Positions 1 through 8,379 of a stretch of 64,000 bases of DNA are shown one piece after another. The notes beneath the pieces were generated by a model. That model did no database searches, had not been told where the DNA came from, and was given only the letters and a program-made list of their open reading frames with translations. Source of the stretch: Mycolicibacter engbaekii (GTDB lineage: Bacteria > Actinomycetota > Actinomycetes > Mycobacteriales > Mycobacteriaceae); NCBI RefSeq assembly GCF_002101585.1, contig NZ_LQOT01000076.1, positions 186,001 through 250,000 on the forward strand, given 5' to 3'. The position numbers and the translations under genes are program-made. Numbering within the stretch: the stretch's first letter is position 1; each line of letters starts with the position of its first letter.

Positions 1-2
1 GT

Positions 3-1103
3 TTTCAGCTGATGTTCGCGATCATCACAGTCGCGTTGATCTCCGGAGCGGTAGCCGATCGGATGAAGTTCGGCAGCTGGCTGGCGTTCTCCGCCCTGTG
101 GGTCACCTTCGTGTACTTCCCGGTGGCACACTGGGTTTTCGCGTTCGATGACGGAACTGCCCCGCACGGTGGCTGGATCGCCAACAAACTGCACGCGGTC
201 GACTTCGCGGGAGGCACCGCGGTCCACATCAACGCCGGTATGGCGGCTTTGGTGTTGGCGATCGTCCTGGGCAAACGCAAAGGTTGGCCGGTTCCGATGC
301 GGCCGCACAATCTGCCCCTGGTGATGCTCGGCGCCGGCCTGCTGTGGTTCGGCTGGTACGGATTCAATGCCGGTTCGGCGGCGAGCGCCAATGGCGTTGC
401 CGGATCGACCTTCGTCACCACGACGGTCGCCACAGCGGCGGCGATGCTGGGCTGGTTGCTGGTAGAGCGGATTCGCGACGGTCACGCCACCCCCCTGGGT
501 GCGGCGTCGGGCATCGTGGCCGGTCTGGTGGCGATCACGCCGTCGTGCGCGTCGGTCGATGTCGTCGGCTCGCTGGTTGTCGGAGCCGTGGCCGGTGTGG
601 CCTGCGCACTGGCGGTGGGCCTGAAATACCGGTTCGGCTTTGACGATTCGCTCGACGTCGTGGGCGTGCACCTGGTCGGAGGACTTGTCGGGACGCTGTT
701 GGTGGGCTTGGTCGCTGCTCCCACCACCGCCGCCGTCGACGTTGAGGGAGGGGTTACGCCCGGATTGTTCTACGGGGGCGGTTTCGACCAGCTGTGGCGC
801 CAGGCGATCGGTGCGTCCAGCGTCGCTCTGTACTCGGCCGTCGGAACGGCGATCCTGGCCTTGATTCTCAAATACACCCTCGGCCTGCGGGTGGACGTTG
901 AGGATGAAGTCTCGGGAATCGACGAGGCCGAGCACCTGCAAAGCGGGTACGACCTCGTGGGTACCGGAGGTGCGGTCCTTGCTCACTCGACTGAAGAACG
1001 GAGAGAAGATGAAGCTGATCACCGCGATCGTGAAGCCGTTTACGTTGGAGGACATCAAGACTGGCCTGGAGGAGGCCGGAGTGCTGGGGATGACGGTCAG
1101 TGA
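3..1103 (+). CDS. amt: Ammonium transporter Amt (5' end outside window)
   Basis: Amt/Rh-family membrane channel that conducts ammonium/ammonia across the plasma membrane. The frame is open from the left edge, so the N-terminus is missing and 366 residues are visible. Both pore-histidine blocks are present: GTAVHINAG and the DDSLDVVGVHLVGG signature, with many hydrophobic helices between them and the usual cytoplasmic tail (GIDEAEH). The frame then runs on past the normal end of the family and overlaps glnB by 95 nt, adding a charged tail of about 35 residues with no recognisable domain. The amt-glnB-glnD order is the classic nitrogen-sensing arrangement, in which GlnB gates the channel. Identification is sure; whether the extra tail is made is not. 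Confidence 0.95.
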   Translation, partial: FQLMFAIITVALISGAVADRMKFGSWLAFSALWVTFVYFPVAHWVFAFDDGTAPHGGWIANKLHAVDFAGGTAVHINAGMAALVLAIVLGKRKGWPVPMRPHNLPLVMLGAGLLWFGWYGFNAGSAASANGVAGSTFVTTTVATAAAMLGWLLVERIRDGHATPLGAASGIVAGLVAITPSCASVDVVGSLVVGAVAGVACALAVGLKYRFGFDDSLDVVGVHLVGGLVGTLLVGLVAAPTTAAVDVEGGVTPGLFYGGGFDQLWRQAIGASSVALYSAVGTAILALILKYTLGLRVDVEDEVSGIDEAEHLQSGYDLVGTGGAVLAHSTEERREDEADHRDREAVYVGGHQDWPGGGRSAGDDGQ

Positions 1104-1347
1104 TGTCCAGGGCTACGGACGGCAGAAGGGCCACACCGAGGTCTACCGAGGTGCGGAGTACTCCATCGACTTCGTCCCCAAGGTCCGGGTCGAGGTGCTG
1201 GTCGATGACTTCGCGGTGGACAAGATCGTCGACGTCATCGTTCGGGCAGCCCGGACCGGGAAGATCGGAGACGGCAAGGTGTGGGTCAGCGCGGTGGAAT
1301 CCGTTGTCCGGGTGCGGACGGGAGAACGCGGTGCCGACGCGGTTTGA
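1009..1347 (+). CDS. glnB: Nitrogen regulatory protein PII
   Basis: Small trimeric PII signal protein (112 residues, the normal length) that reads 2-oxoglutarate, ATP/ADP and glutamine status and controls Amt and other targets. The T-loop reads YRGAEYS, with the modifiable tyrosine at residue 51, and the N-terminus MKLITAIVKPF and the C-terminal VRVRTGERG block are canonical. The ATG is chosen because family homology begins there and GGAGAG lies just upstream. The gene starts inside the 3' end of amt. In actinobacteria this tyrosine is adenylylated by GlnD; the neighbouring glnD is truncated here, so the fate of that modification is open. Confidence 0.97.
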   Translation: MKLITAIVKPFTLEDIKTGLEEAGVLGMTVSDVQGYGRQKGHTEVYRGAEYSIDFVPKVRVEVLVDDFAVDKIVDVIVRAARTGKIGDGKVWVSAVESVVRVRTGERGADAV

Positions 1348-1381
1348 CCGTGCGTTGCGGTCGGGGTCGGTCTAGGCCGTC

Positions 1382-2341
1382 ATGAACGGCAGGGGACCAG
1401 CTACGAGCCCTGAGCGGCGGCTAAGTCGGTTGCGGTGCAACGACTTAGCCGCCGCTCGGGCGGCTTTGCGGTGCGCCAGCCCGGCTCAATGGGATTCGGC
1501 CGCGCTGCGCACCGCCTGGCGCAATGTGCACGAGGCGTGGCTGGTCGCCCAAGCACGCGAGGTGGGCCTGGTTCCCGGCAGCGGATTCGCGATTGTCGCG
1601 ACCGGTTCGCTGGGCCGCCGTGAGTTGCTTCCGCACTCCGACTTAGACCTGCTGTTGTTGCACGACGACATGGCGCCCGGCGCTGTAGCGCAGGTGGCGG
1701 ATCAGCTGTGGTATCCGCTGTGGGACGCCAACGTTCGACTCGACCACAGTGTGCGCACGGTTCCGCAGGCACTTCAGGTCGCCGACGACGACATGCTCGT
1801 CGCCCTGGCCATGCTCGACGCCCGCCACATCGCCGGCGACGAGCTGCTGACGTCGCGCCTGACCGCCGGCGTCCGCCGGCAATGGCGCCAGGGATTCGAT
1901 TCCCGCTACGGCGAGCTCCTCGACGTGACACAGGCCCGGTGGCAACGCAGCGGAGAGATCGCCGACAGCCCCGAGCCCGATTTGAAGGGTGGCCGCGGCG
2001 GTTTGCGTGACGTGCAGCTGTTCGATGCGCTGACGGTCGCAGGTGTTGTCGAGCCCCCGGGGCCGCGGCGGCCAAGCCTGCGCCGGTGCTCGCTGCGCGG
2101 ACCATATCGCACCGTGCTGGACGTGCGGACCGAATTGCACCGGGTCTGCGGCCGGGGCGACGATCTGCTGTCGGCTCGCTACACCGACGAGATCAGTGCG
2201 GTGCTGGGTATCGGGGACGGCCACGACCTGACGAGCCGGCTGTTCGATGCGGCGCGCGAGATCAGCCACCGCGTCGACACCGCCCTACGGGTGGCCGCGG
2301 ACGCCATCTCGGGTCGCGTCACCCCAGCCGTTCGGGTGTAA
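1382..2341 (+). CDS. glnD: Truncated GlnD: PII nucleotidyltransferase domain only
   Basis: GlnD normally modifies and de-modifies PII and is about 800 residues in mycobacteria, with an N-terminal nucleotidyltransferase, a helical region, an HD phosphohydrolase and two ACT domains. This copy has 319 residues. The transferase core is intact: the GSLGRRELLPHSDLDLLLL block has the G-S and paired D-x-D residues, followed by LWYPLWDANVRLDHSVRT and KGGRGGLRDVQ. It stops at a TAA shortly after the helical region (TELHRVCGRG). No HD motif or ACT-like sequence is found downstream in any frame, so the loss is a deletion or replacement, not a simple frameshift. If active, the enzyme should attach nucleotide to PII but not remove it. 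It could also be a decaying gene. Confidence 0.85.
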   Translation: MNGRGPATSPERRLSRLRCNDLAAARAALRCASPAQWDSAALRTAWRNVHEAWLVAQAREVGLVPGSGFAIVATGSLGRRELLPHSDLDLLLLHDDMAPGAVAQVADQLWYPLWDANVRLDHSVRTVPQALQVADDDMLVALAMLDARHIAGDELLTSRLTAGVRRQWRQGFDSRYGELLDVTQARWQRSGEIADSPEPDLKGGRGGLRDVQLFDALTVAGVVEPPGPRRPSLRRCSLRGPYRTVLDVRTELHRVCGRGDDLLSARYTDEISAVLGIGDGHDLTSRLFDAAREISHRVDTALRVAADAISGRVTPAVRV

Positions 2342-2368
2342 CGCTCCGCGTAATAGAAATCTTTGCTG

Positions 2369-2395
2369 GCGGCGCCGGGAGTCACCCGGCGCCGC
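2369..2395 (+). terminator. Strong hairpin after truncated glnD
   Basis: An 11-bp perfect stem (GCGGCGCCGGG paired with its complement) around a 5-nt AGTCA loop lies about 28 nt past the glnD stop. There is no U-tract, as is common for mycobacterial intrinsic terminators. It would end the amt-glnB-glnD transcript. Confidence 0.6.
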
Positions 2396-2996
2396 TTCGG
2401 CATATCCGGCCGGCGCTGGCCCAGCGTTTCCCGCAATGAGTCCGCGTCGGGGGATGCGAGCGCCATTTCTCCGGACGTCGGTGTATTTCTCTACCAATAC
2501 GCTTTTGGTTTATCGACAGAATTGTCTTTCTCCTGGCGGTGCCGCCACTTGGCGATAACCCGTACTAAATCGACAGCGGGCTTCTGGGAGGTCTCCCGGG
2601 GCGGCCTCTGAGGGCCCCACAGCGGGTCTTCCGAGTGCGACGGTGGCGGCGCTTGCGCCGCTGGCGACCGCCGGCGAGGAGCGCATTAAGCGGCGACTGT
2701 GAGCTTTACGAAACCTTATCTATACCCAGCAGTATTCAAAGAAAATCCTGGGAGCTACCCCTGGCAAATCGCCCGTTCTGAGCTGGCATTCCTGAAGGTT
2801 CCGGTCGGTTCTCGGACGGTTCTAGCTGGTAGCAGACGTTTTTGCGATTCCGTCATTGCCAGTTTCGTCTTCGCTGACATACAGCTACTACCGCGCGCCG
2901 GAGCGTTTTGGATCAGCCAGCTGTAAGGATCCGCACGTACCGTGTGAGCGAGGCGAAACACAGGCGAAACATGGAAAACACGGACGAAACATAGGG
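2396..2996. other. Non-coding, lower-GC stretch between glnD and the PE/PPE block
   Basis: About 600 nt with no convincing gene on either strand. It contains several A/T-rich patches (around 2480-2530 and 2700-2760) that stand out from the surrounding GC-rich genes, and short repeated runs such as cggttct near 2805-2825 and gcgaaac near 2950-2990. No remnant of the HD or ACT part of glnD is visible. It probably carries the promoter of the small exported protein that follows. Confidence 0.5.
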
Positions 2997-3353
2997 ATGG
3001 CGAGGGCGATGGGACGTTTCGGAAGGAAGACCGCCACACTGTTGGGCGCTGTAGGAATAGCCTTCACAGCCGGATTGACCGGCGCTGAATCTTTGTCGCT
3101 GGGTACTGCTGTCGCGGCGCCCGGCCCCGCGGGCGTCATGGCCCCCGCACCGCAAGTGGCCCCCGCCGGTCCCCAGGCCTGCATTATCGGCCTCAACTGT
3201 GGATGCATCCGTTACCGGACTTGTCCAGGGGACCGGCGGAGGCCGGTCAAGCCTGCACCTGAGGTGCGGTTGGACAGTGACTCTCCCGCTGCTTCCAGCG
3301 ATCAGGTCATCGCCCCGGTTGTCAGGCAAACACCTGCTTGGGCATCACCGTAG
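2997..3353 (+). CDS. Small predicted exported protein with CX5CXCX5C motif
   Basis: A 118-residue frame of unknown function. Residues 1-40 look like a Sec signal peptide: basic start (MARAMGRFGRK), a hydrophobic core (LLGAVGIAFTAGL) and an AVAA-type cleavage site. The mature part is Ala/Pro-rich and then has four cysteines in a symmetric CX5CXCX5C pattern (ACIIGLNCGCIRYRTCP), followed by a polar tail. ATG at 2997 is chosen over ATG 3009 because it gives the better signal peptide; neither has a clear Shine-Dalgarno. The 3' end overlaps the convergent PPE gene by 32 nt. It resembles small secreted proteins of mycobacteria in design, but I do not recognise the family. Confidence 0.6.
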   Translation: MARAMGRFGRKTATLLGAVGIAFTAGLTGAESLSLGTAVAAPGPAGVMAPAPQVAPAGPQACIIGLNCGCIRYRTCPGDRRRPVKPAPEVRLDSDSPAASSDQVIAPVVRQTPAWASP

Positions 3354-4518
3354 GCTTCACGCCGTAGCGCGGGGTGCCGCCCGAGCCCAGGCCGCCGCGC
3401 CCACCGGCGCCCGCCGGGACCATTCCGGCAGGTGCCGCGTGCACCCCAGCCGCTTCGTCGGCAGCGGCGGTCCAACCCGAGCCGCCGAGCGCCGAGACCT
3501 GAGAGCTGGCCGCTCCGGCTGCGGTCGGCCAGTTGGCCGGCACCGACAGTCCGCCCATGTTGGTGGCCTGTCCCAGCCCGGCCAGGACGGGAGCCCCGCC
3601 GGCAGCAGCCGCGCCCACCGGCGTAGTCATGCCTGCCAGAACCCCGGAACCCAAACCGGCTGCGAGGCCGTCGGTGCCGGTGACGTCGGATGCCAGGGCA
3701 GCCGGGCCGGCAAGAGCGACCGTGTGGCCCAGCGATATCGCCGTCGGGATCGCGGTGGTGGTGAACCAGGCCGCGGTGTTCACGCCGCTGTTGATGATAT
3801 TGGCGAAGAAGGGGGTGCCGAGAAACAGGTCGACCGCATTCCCCAGGTCGGCCGTCGCTTGGGCCGACCCCGCGAAGGGCGAGGCGAGCCCCGACAGCAC
3901 GCCCTGCAGCGAGCCGAGAGTGTGATTCAACTCCTGCTGGACCCCACCGGTGGCCGAGCCGGCAGTGGCGAGCGCCGCGCCGGCCAGGTTGCTGGTCTGG
4001 GGTGCCGGAGCCACCGGGGTGAGCGCCGAGGCGCTGGACGATGCGGTGGTGTAGCCGAGCATGGCCATGGTGTCCTGCGCCCACATCTCCAGATAGGCGG
4101 CTTCGGTGGCCAGAATCGCCGGGGTGTTGATGCCCAGGAAATTCGTCGCGACGAGGGCGGCCAGCTGCGCCCGATTCGCGGCAACCACCGGCGGAGGCAC
4201 GACGGCCGCGCGGGCGGCTTCGAACGCTCCCGCTGAGGTCATCGCCTGCGAGCTGGCCTGGAAGGCGGCCGTCGCAGTGGTCTGCAGCCAGGTCAGATAC
4301 GGCTCGACGGCGCTGACCATCGCTGCTGACGCAGGACCGGTCCAGTCGGCGCCGACCAGCTCGGCGATCACCAATTGGGCCGATGCCGCCGCCGCCTCCA
4401 GCTCAGCGGCCAGGCTGCTCCACGCCCCTGCGGCCGACATCAGAGGTGCAGAACCAGCTCCGGTGTACATCCAGGTCGAGACGACCTCCGGGGGTAACGC
4501 TCCGAAATCAAAAGACAT
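3322..4518 (-). CDS. PPE family protein, SVP subgroup
   Basis: Secreted or surface PPE protein of 398 residues, typically exported by the ESX-5 type VII system with a PE partner. The N-terminal domain has the Pro-Pro-Glu signature at residues 9-11 and a WTG (WxG) turn at 59-61, then the usual helical bundle to about residue 180. The C-terminal part has the SVP-subgroup signature GQATNMGGLSVPANW and ends with PRYGVKPTVMPK, as SVP proteins do. It follows the PE gene by 36 nt on the same strand, so the two are probably co-transcribed. The individual function is unknown; related proteins act at the cell surface or in nutrient uptake. Confidence 0.93.
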   Translation of the reverse strand: MSFDFGALPPEVVSTWMYTGAGSAPLMSAAGAWSSLAAELEAAAASAQLVIAELVGADWTGPASAAMVSAVEPYLTWLQTTATAAFQASSQAMTSAGAFEAARAAVVPPPVVAANRAQLAALVATNFLGINTPAILATEAAYLEMWAQDTMAMLGYTTASSSASALTPVAPAPQTSNLAGAALATAGSATGGVQQELNHTLGSLQGVLSGLASPFAGSAQATADLGNAVDLFLGTPFFANIINSGVNTAAWFTTTAIPTAISLGHTVALAGPAALASDVTGTDGLAAGLGSGVLAGMTTPVGAAAAGGAPVLAGLGQATNMGGLSVPANWPTAAGAASSQVSALGGSGWTAAADEAAGVHAAPAGMVPAGAGGRGGLGSGGTPRYGVKPTVMPKQVFA

Positions 4519-4554
4519 ATACGTAATCCCATTCTCGTCGGTGGGGCAGGTTTG

Positions 4555-5400
4555 CTAAACGGCCTTGGGCTTGGGCATGACGGTGTGCTTGACGCCGTAG
4601 CGCGGGGCGCCGAACTTCCCGGCCGCATGGCCGGCTCCGGCGGCGGCCATGGCTGCCGGCACAGCCCCCATGACGGGCATGCCAGACATGCCGTGCGGGG
4701 CAGCCACGCTGCTCGCCGCGGCCGCCGCAGCCAAACGGCCCGGCGCTGCAGCGGCGTTGGCAGCCGAGGCTGCCGCGGTCTCAGCGGCCCAGGCGGGCGG
4801 CGCAGACAGGGCGCCGACGGTGGTGGCCTGTCCCATGCCGGCCGCCACGGGCAGTGCGCCGACCGGCGTATACACGGGTGCTTCGTACCCCATGAGGCCC
4901 GCGGCGCCTTCGGCGGCGATCTCCTCCGGGAAGTCGAGCAGACCACCACCGGCCAGGCCCAGCAATGCCGAACCTGCCGAGGCCCAGTTGCCTACACCGA
5001 TGTTCTCGATGTTGGCCAGGTTGCTCGACAAGTAGGAACTGCTGCCGCTCTCCGGAACCCCGAGCAAGGTGTGCAAGATCCAGTCCATGGCCGAGTCGGC
5101 CTGCGCGGTGGCCTGGTTGGTGGCCTCGGCGGTGTTGTATGCAGTGGCGTTGAGCCCGAGGACCTGCACCAGCTGCTGGTGGACCGCTTGGGCCTGCTCG
5201 CTGATCGACTGGTAAAGCGTCCCGTAAGTCGTGAACACCGCGGCCTGCAGTGCCGACACCGGGTCCAGCCCGGCGGGGGCAATCACGGTGGTCGGGATCG
5301 CTGCGGCACCGTTCTCAGTAGCCAGCGCTTCACCGATTCCTGCCAATTGCCCTGCAGCGTGCGTCATGGCTTCGGGGAGTGCTTTAACGAACGACGACAT
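4555..5400 (-). CDS. PE family protein with PPE-SVP-like C-terminus
   Basis: 281 residues. Residues 1-95 form a PE domain: Pro-Glu at 9-10 and a helical hairpin ending in the type VII secretion signal YNTAE (Y88-x3-E92). The region after about residue 150 is not a PGRS repeat; it carries GQATTVGALSAPPAW and ends in APRYGVKHTVMPK, nearly the same tail as the neighbouring PPE protein. The start is fixed by a perfect AGGAGG four bases upstream of the ATG. It is likely secreted together with the PPE product as a heterodimer. The chimeric architecture (PE head, PPE-type tail) is uncommon but I believe it has been seen in other slow growers. Confidence 0.92.
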   Translation of the reverse strand: MSSFVKALPEAMTHAAGQLAGIGEALATENGAAAIPTTVIAPAGLDPVSALQAAVFTTYGTLYQSISEQAQAVHQQLVQVLGLNATAYNTAEATNQATAQADSAMDWILHTLLGVPESGSSSYLSSNLANIENIGVGNWASAGSALLGLAGGGLLDFPEEIAAEGAAGLMGYEAPVYTPVGALPVAAGMGQATTVGALSAPPAWAAETAAASAANAAAAPGRLAAAAAASSVAAPHGMSGMPVMGAVPAAMAAAGAGHAAGKFGAPRYGVKHTVMPKPKAV

Positions 5401-5729
5401 GCGTCCTCCTCGCAAGAGGCCGAATCGCTTTTGTTGAGCTATCGGCGGGCTGGCTTTCGATGGCCAAAGCTTGGCAGAAATCTGAGCTAAAGCGGTGGTC
5501 GGTAACGATTACTTAGCAGTTGAGTGTGAATCTTTAACCGATATCCATGGGGTGTGAAAGCTCGGAAACAGCGGTTTAACGAATGGGAATCACGGCATTA
5601 ACTGTGCGATTTATCTAACATTGCCGTTACAATTGGTCCGCCGGATCTGGAGCCGTCTTGGCCTCGGCGTGCACGGCTGTCTCCTTCGCCTGCCCACCCG
5701 CTGCGTAAGACCAGATATAGGCTGGCGGC
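5401..5729. other. Divergent promoter region between PE and ffh
   Basis: A 329-nt gap with no supported gene. At the left end, reading leftward, lies the AGGAGG ribosome site of the PE gene (5405-5410). The middle (about 5510-5640) is A/T-rich and probably holds the PE-PPE promoter. The right end holds the ffh -10 box. Confidence 0.6.
5718..5723 (+). promoter_or_regulatory. -10 box for leaderless ffh mRNA
   Basis: TAGGCT fits the mycobacterial TANNNT -10 consensus and is followed by exactly 6 nt before the GTG start, so transcription would begin at the start codon. No Shine-Dalgarno is present. Confidence 0.6.
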
Positions 5730-7298
5730 GTGTTTGAATCGCTCTCCGACCGGTTGACCGGGGCCCTGCAGGGGCTGCGCAGCAAGGGGCGTCTGACCGA
5801 CGCCGACATCGATGCCACCGCCCGGGAGATCCGGCTGGCCCTGCTGGAGGCCGATGTCTCGCTGCCGGTGGTGCGCGCTTTCATCGGGCGGATCAAGGAG
5901 CGTGCCAAAGGCGCTGAGGTCTCCGGTGCGCTCAACCCCGCTCAGCAGGTCGTCAAGATCGTTAATGAGGAGCTCATCGGCATCCTCGGCGGCCAGACCC
6001 GCCAACTGGCGTTCGCCAAGACCCCGCCCACGGTCGTGATGCTGGCCGGCCTGCAGGGTGCGGGGAAGACCACGTTGGCCGGCAAACTGGCCACCTGGTT
6101 GCGCGGCCAGGGACACACCCCGCTGCTGGTGGCCTGCGATCTGCAACGCCCCGGGGCGGTCAACCAGCTTCAGGTCGTGGGGGAGCGCGCCGGGGTGGCG
6201 GTGTTCGCCCCGCACCCGGGCACCTCGGTTGCCGGTGACACCGGTGTGCCCGGTGACCCCGTGGCCGTGGCCGCTGCCGGTCTGGCCGAAGCCAAGGCCA
6301 AGCACTTCGACGTGGTCGTCGTCGACACCGCCGGGCGCCTCGGCATCGACGAGGAGATGATGGCGCAGGCCGCCGCCATCCGCGATGCCGTGCAGCCCGA
6401 CGAGGTGCTGTTCGTTCTGGACGCCATGATCGGCCAGGACGCGGTGAACACCGCCGAGGCGTTCCGCGAAGGAGTCGGCTTCACCGGGGTGGTGCTGACC
6501 AAACTCGACGGTGACGCCCGCGGTGGCGCGGCACTGTCGGTGCGCGAAGTCACCGGGGCGCCGATCCTGTTCGCGTCCACCGGCGAGAAGCTGGAGGACT
6601 TCGACGTCTTCCACCCCGACCGGATGGCCAGCCGGATCCTGGGCATGGGCGACGTGCTCAGCCTGATCGAGCAGGCCGAGCAGGTCTTCGACGCCCGCAA
6701 GGCCGAAGAGGCGGCCGCCAAGATCGGCTCCGGGGAGCTGACTCTGGAGGACTTCCTCGAGCAGATGCTGGCGATCCGCAAGATGGGTCCGATCGGCAAC
6801 CTGCTGGGCATGTTGCCCGGCGCCGGCCAGATGAAGGACGCGCTGGCCGCCGTGGACGACAGCCACCTGGACCGTCTGCAGGCCATCATTCGCGGCATGA
6901 CGCCCGCCGAGCGGGCCGACCCGAAGATCATCAACGCCTCCCGGCGGTTGCGCATCGCCAACGGCTCGGGCGTCACCGTTGCGGAGGTCAACCAGCTGGT
7001 CGACCGGTTCTTCGAGGCCCGCAAGATGATGTCGTCGATGATGGGCGGCCTGGGTCTGCCCGGCATAGGGCGCAAGAGCGCCACCCGTAAGGCAAAGGGC
7101 GGCAAGGGCAAAGCCGGCAAGAAGGGCAAGAACCGCGGGCCGACACCGCCGAAGGTACGCGGCCTGTTCGGCCCCGGAGGACCGGGCATGCCCGCCGGGT
7201 TCCCCGACCTGTCGCAGATGCCCGAGGGCCTCAACGAACTTCCGCCCGGGCTGGCCGACTTCGACCTGTCCAAGTTGAACTTCCCGGGTCAGAAGTAG
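5730..7298 (+). CDS. ffh: Signal recognition particle protein Ffh
   Basis: SRP54 GTPase that binds signal sequences on ribosomes and delivers them to FtsY at the membrane; works with 4.5S RNA. 522 residues, a normal mycobacterial length. Order: N domain (1-90), G domain with GLQGAGKTT (about 107), DTAGR and TKLDGDARGG motifs, then a methionine-rich M domain (RKMMSSMMGGLGLPG) and a basic Lys/Gly run near residues 450-470 before a Gly/Pro-rich end. It uses a GTG start without a Shine-Dalgarno, consistent with a leaderless message. An amidohydrolase gene follows after 1 nt. Confidence 0.98.
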   Translation: MFESLSDRLTGALQGLRSKGRLTDADIDATAREIRLALLEADVSLPVVRAFIGRIKERAKGAEVSGALNPAQQVVKIVNEELIGILGGQTRQLAFAKTPPTVVMLAGLQGAGKTTLAGKLATWLRGQGHTPLLVACDLQRPGAVNQLQVVGERAGVAVFAPHPGTSVAGDTGVPGDPVAVAAAGLAEAKAKHFDVVVVDTAGRLGIDEEMMAQAAAIRDAVQPDEVLFVLDAMIGQDAVNTAEAFREGVGFTGVVLTKLDGDARGGAALSVREVTGAPILFASTGEKLEDFDVFHPDRMASRILGMGDVLSLIEQAEQVFDARKAEEAAAKIGSGELTLEDFLEQMLAIRKMGPIGNLLGMLPGAGQMKDALAAVDDSHLDRLQAIIRGMTPAERADPKIINASRRLRIANGSGVTVAEVNQLVDRFFEARKMMSSMMGGLGLPGIGRKSATRKAKGGKGKAGKKGKNRGPTPPKVRGLFGPGGPGMPAGFPDLSQMPEGLNELPPGLADFDLSKLNFPGQK

Positions 7299-7299
7299 C

Positions 7300-8367
7300 T
7301 TGGCGCTGCACGTACGGGGCCGTGGGCTGCCCGACGAAGAACCCGTGCAGTTCTGGATCGTCGACGGCACCATCAGCCTTGAGCCGGTCGACGGCGCCGA
7401 GACCGTCTTCTCCGACGGCTGGATCATCCCCGGACTGGTCGATGCGCACTGTCACGTCGGCATCGGGCCCGGCGGTCCGGTGGACGTCGACGAGGCGGTG
7501 CGCCAGGCGGAGGCCGAGCGCCGGGCCGGTGTCCTGCTGATCCGTGACGCGGGTTCACCGGTGGACACCCGCGGGTTCGACGACCGTGACGACCTGCCGC
7601 GGATCATCCGCGCCGGGCAGCATCTGGCCCGGACCAAGCGCTACATCCCCGGATTGCCGATCAACGTCGATGACGAGGATCAGCTCCCCGAAGCCGTTGC
7701 TGCCCAAGCCGTTCGTGGCGACGGCTGGGTGAAGTTGGTGGGCGACTGGATCGACCGGGCGGTGGGCGACCTGGCGCCACTGTGGTCCGACGAGGTGCTG
7801 AAGTCGGCCATCGAGGCCGCGCACGCCCACGGCGCACGGGTCACCGCGCACGTCTTCGGCGAGGACGCGCTACCGGGCTTGATCAACGCCGGGATCGACT
7901 GCATCGAGCACGGCACCGGGATCACCGACGACATCATCGCGATGATGCTGGACCACGGCACCGCGCTGGTGCCGACACTGATCAACATCGACAATTTCCC
8001 CGGCATCGCCGACTCGGCGGCCAAGTACCCGACCTACGCCGCGCACATGCGCGCCCTGCACGCCAGCTGTCGATCGCGCGTCGGTGCGGCGCGGGAGGCC
8101 GGCGTGCCCGTCTACGCCGGCACCGATGCCGGTGGCATGGTGGCCCACGGCCGGATCGCCGATGAGGTCAACGCCCTGACCGGGGTGGGTCTGAGCCGGA
8201 CCGAGGCGCTGGGCGCGGCATGCTGGGACGCCCGGCGGTGGCTGGGGGCACCGGGACTGGAGCACGGGGCACCGGCCGACCTGGTGTGTTTCGCCGACGA
8301 CCCGCGCAGCGGCCCCGAAGTGCTCAGGCGTCCCGATGTGGTGATGCTGCGCGGGCGGCTGTACTAG
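7300..8367 (+). CDS. Amidohydrolase family protein (Rv2915c-like)
   Basis: Metal-dependent hydrolase of the amidohydrolase superfamily, 355 residues, cytoplasmic, substrate unknown. Visible metal and active-site motifs are VDAHCHVG (HxH near residue 50), VTAHVFGED, CIEHGTG and YAGTDAGG, in the normal order for imidazolonepropionase/prolidase-like members. The frame starts at TTG one base after the ffh stop, which suggests co-transcription; no good ATG or Shine-Dalgarno is available. It ends convergently 12 nt from dacB2. In M. tuberculosis a homologue follows ffh in the same way. Confidence 0.85.
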   Translation: MALHVRGRGLPDEEPVQFWIVDGTISLEPVDGAETVFSDGWIIPGLVDAHCHVGIGPGGPVDVDEAVRQAEAERRAGVLLIRDAGSPVDTRGFDDRDDLPRIIRAGQHLARTKRYIPGLPINVDDEDQLPEAVAAQAVRGDGWVKLVGDWIDRAVGDLAPLWSDEVLKSAIEAAHAHGARVTAHVFGEDALPGLINAGIDCIEHGTGITDDIIAMMLDHGTALVPTLINIDNFPGIADSAAKYPTYAAHMRALHASCRSRVGAAREAGVPVYAGTDAGGMVAHGRIADEVNALTGVGLSRTEALGAACWDARRWLGAPGLEHGAPADLVCFADDPRSGPEVLRRPDVVMLRGRLY

Positions 8368-8379
8368 GGGCGCTGCCGA

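Noticed and set aside
5598..7427. A 609-residue minus-strand frame opposite ffh
   Set aside because: His/Gln/Gly-rich translation typical of the complement of a GC-rich gene; ffh is certain.
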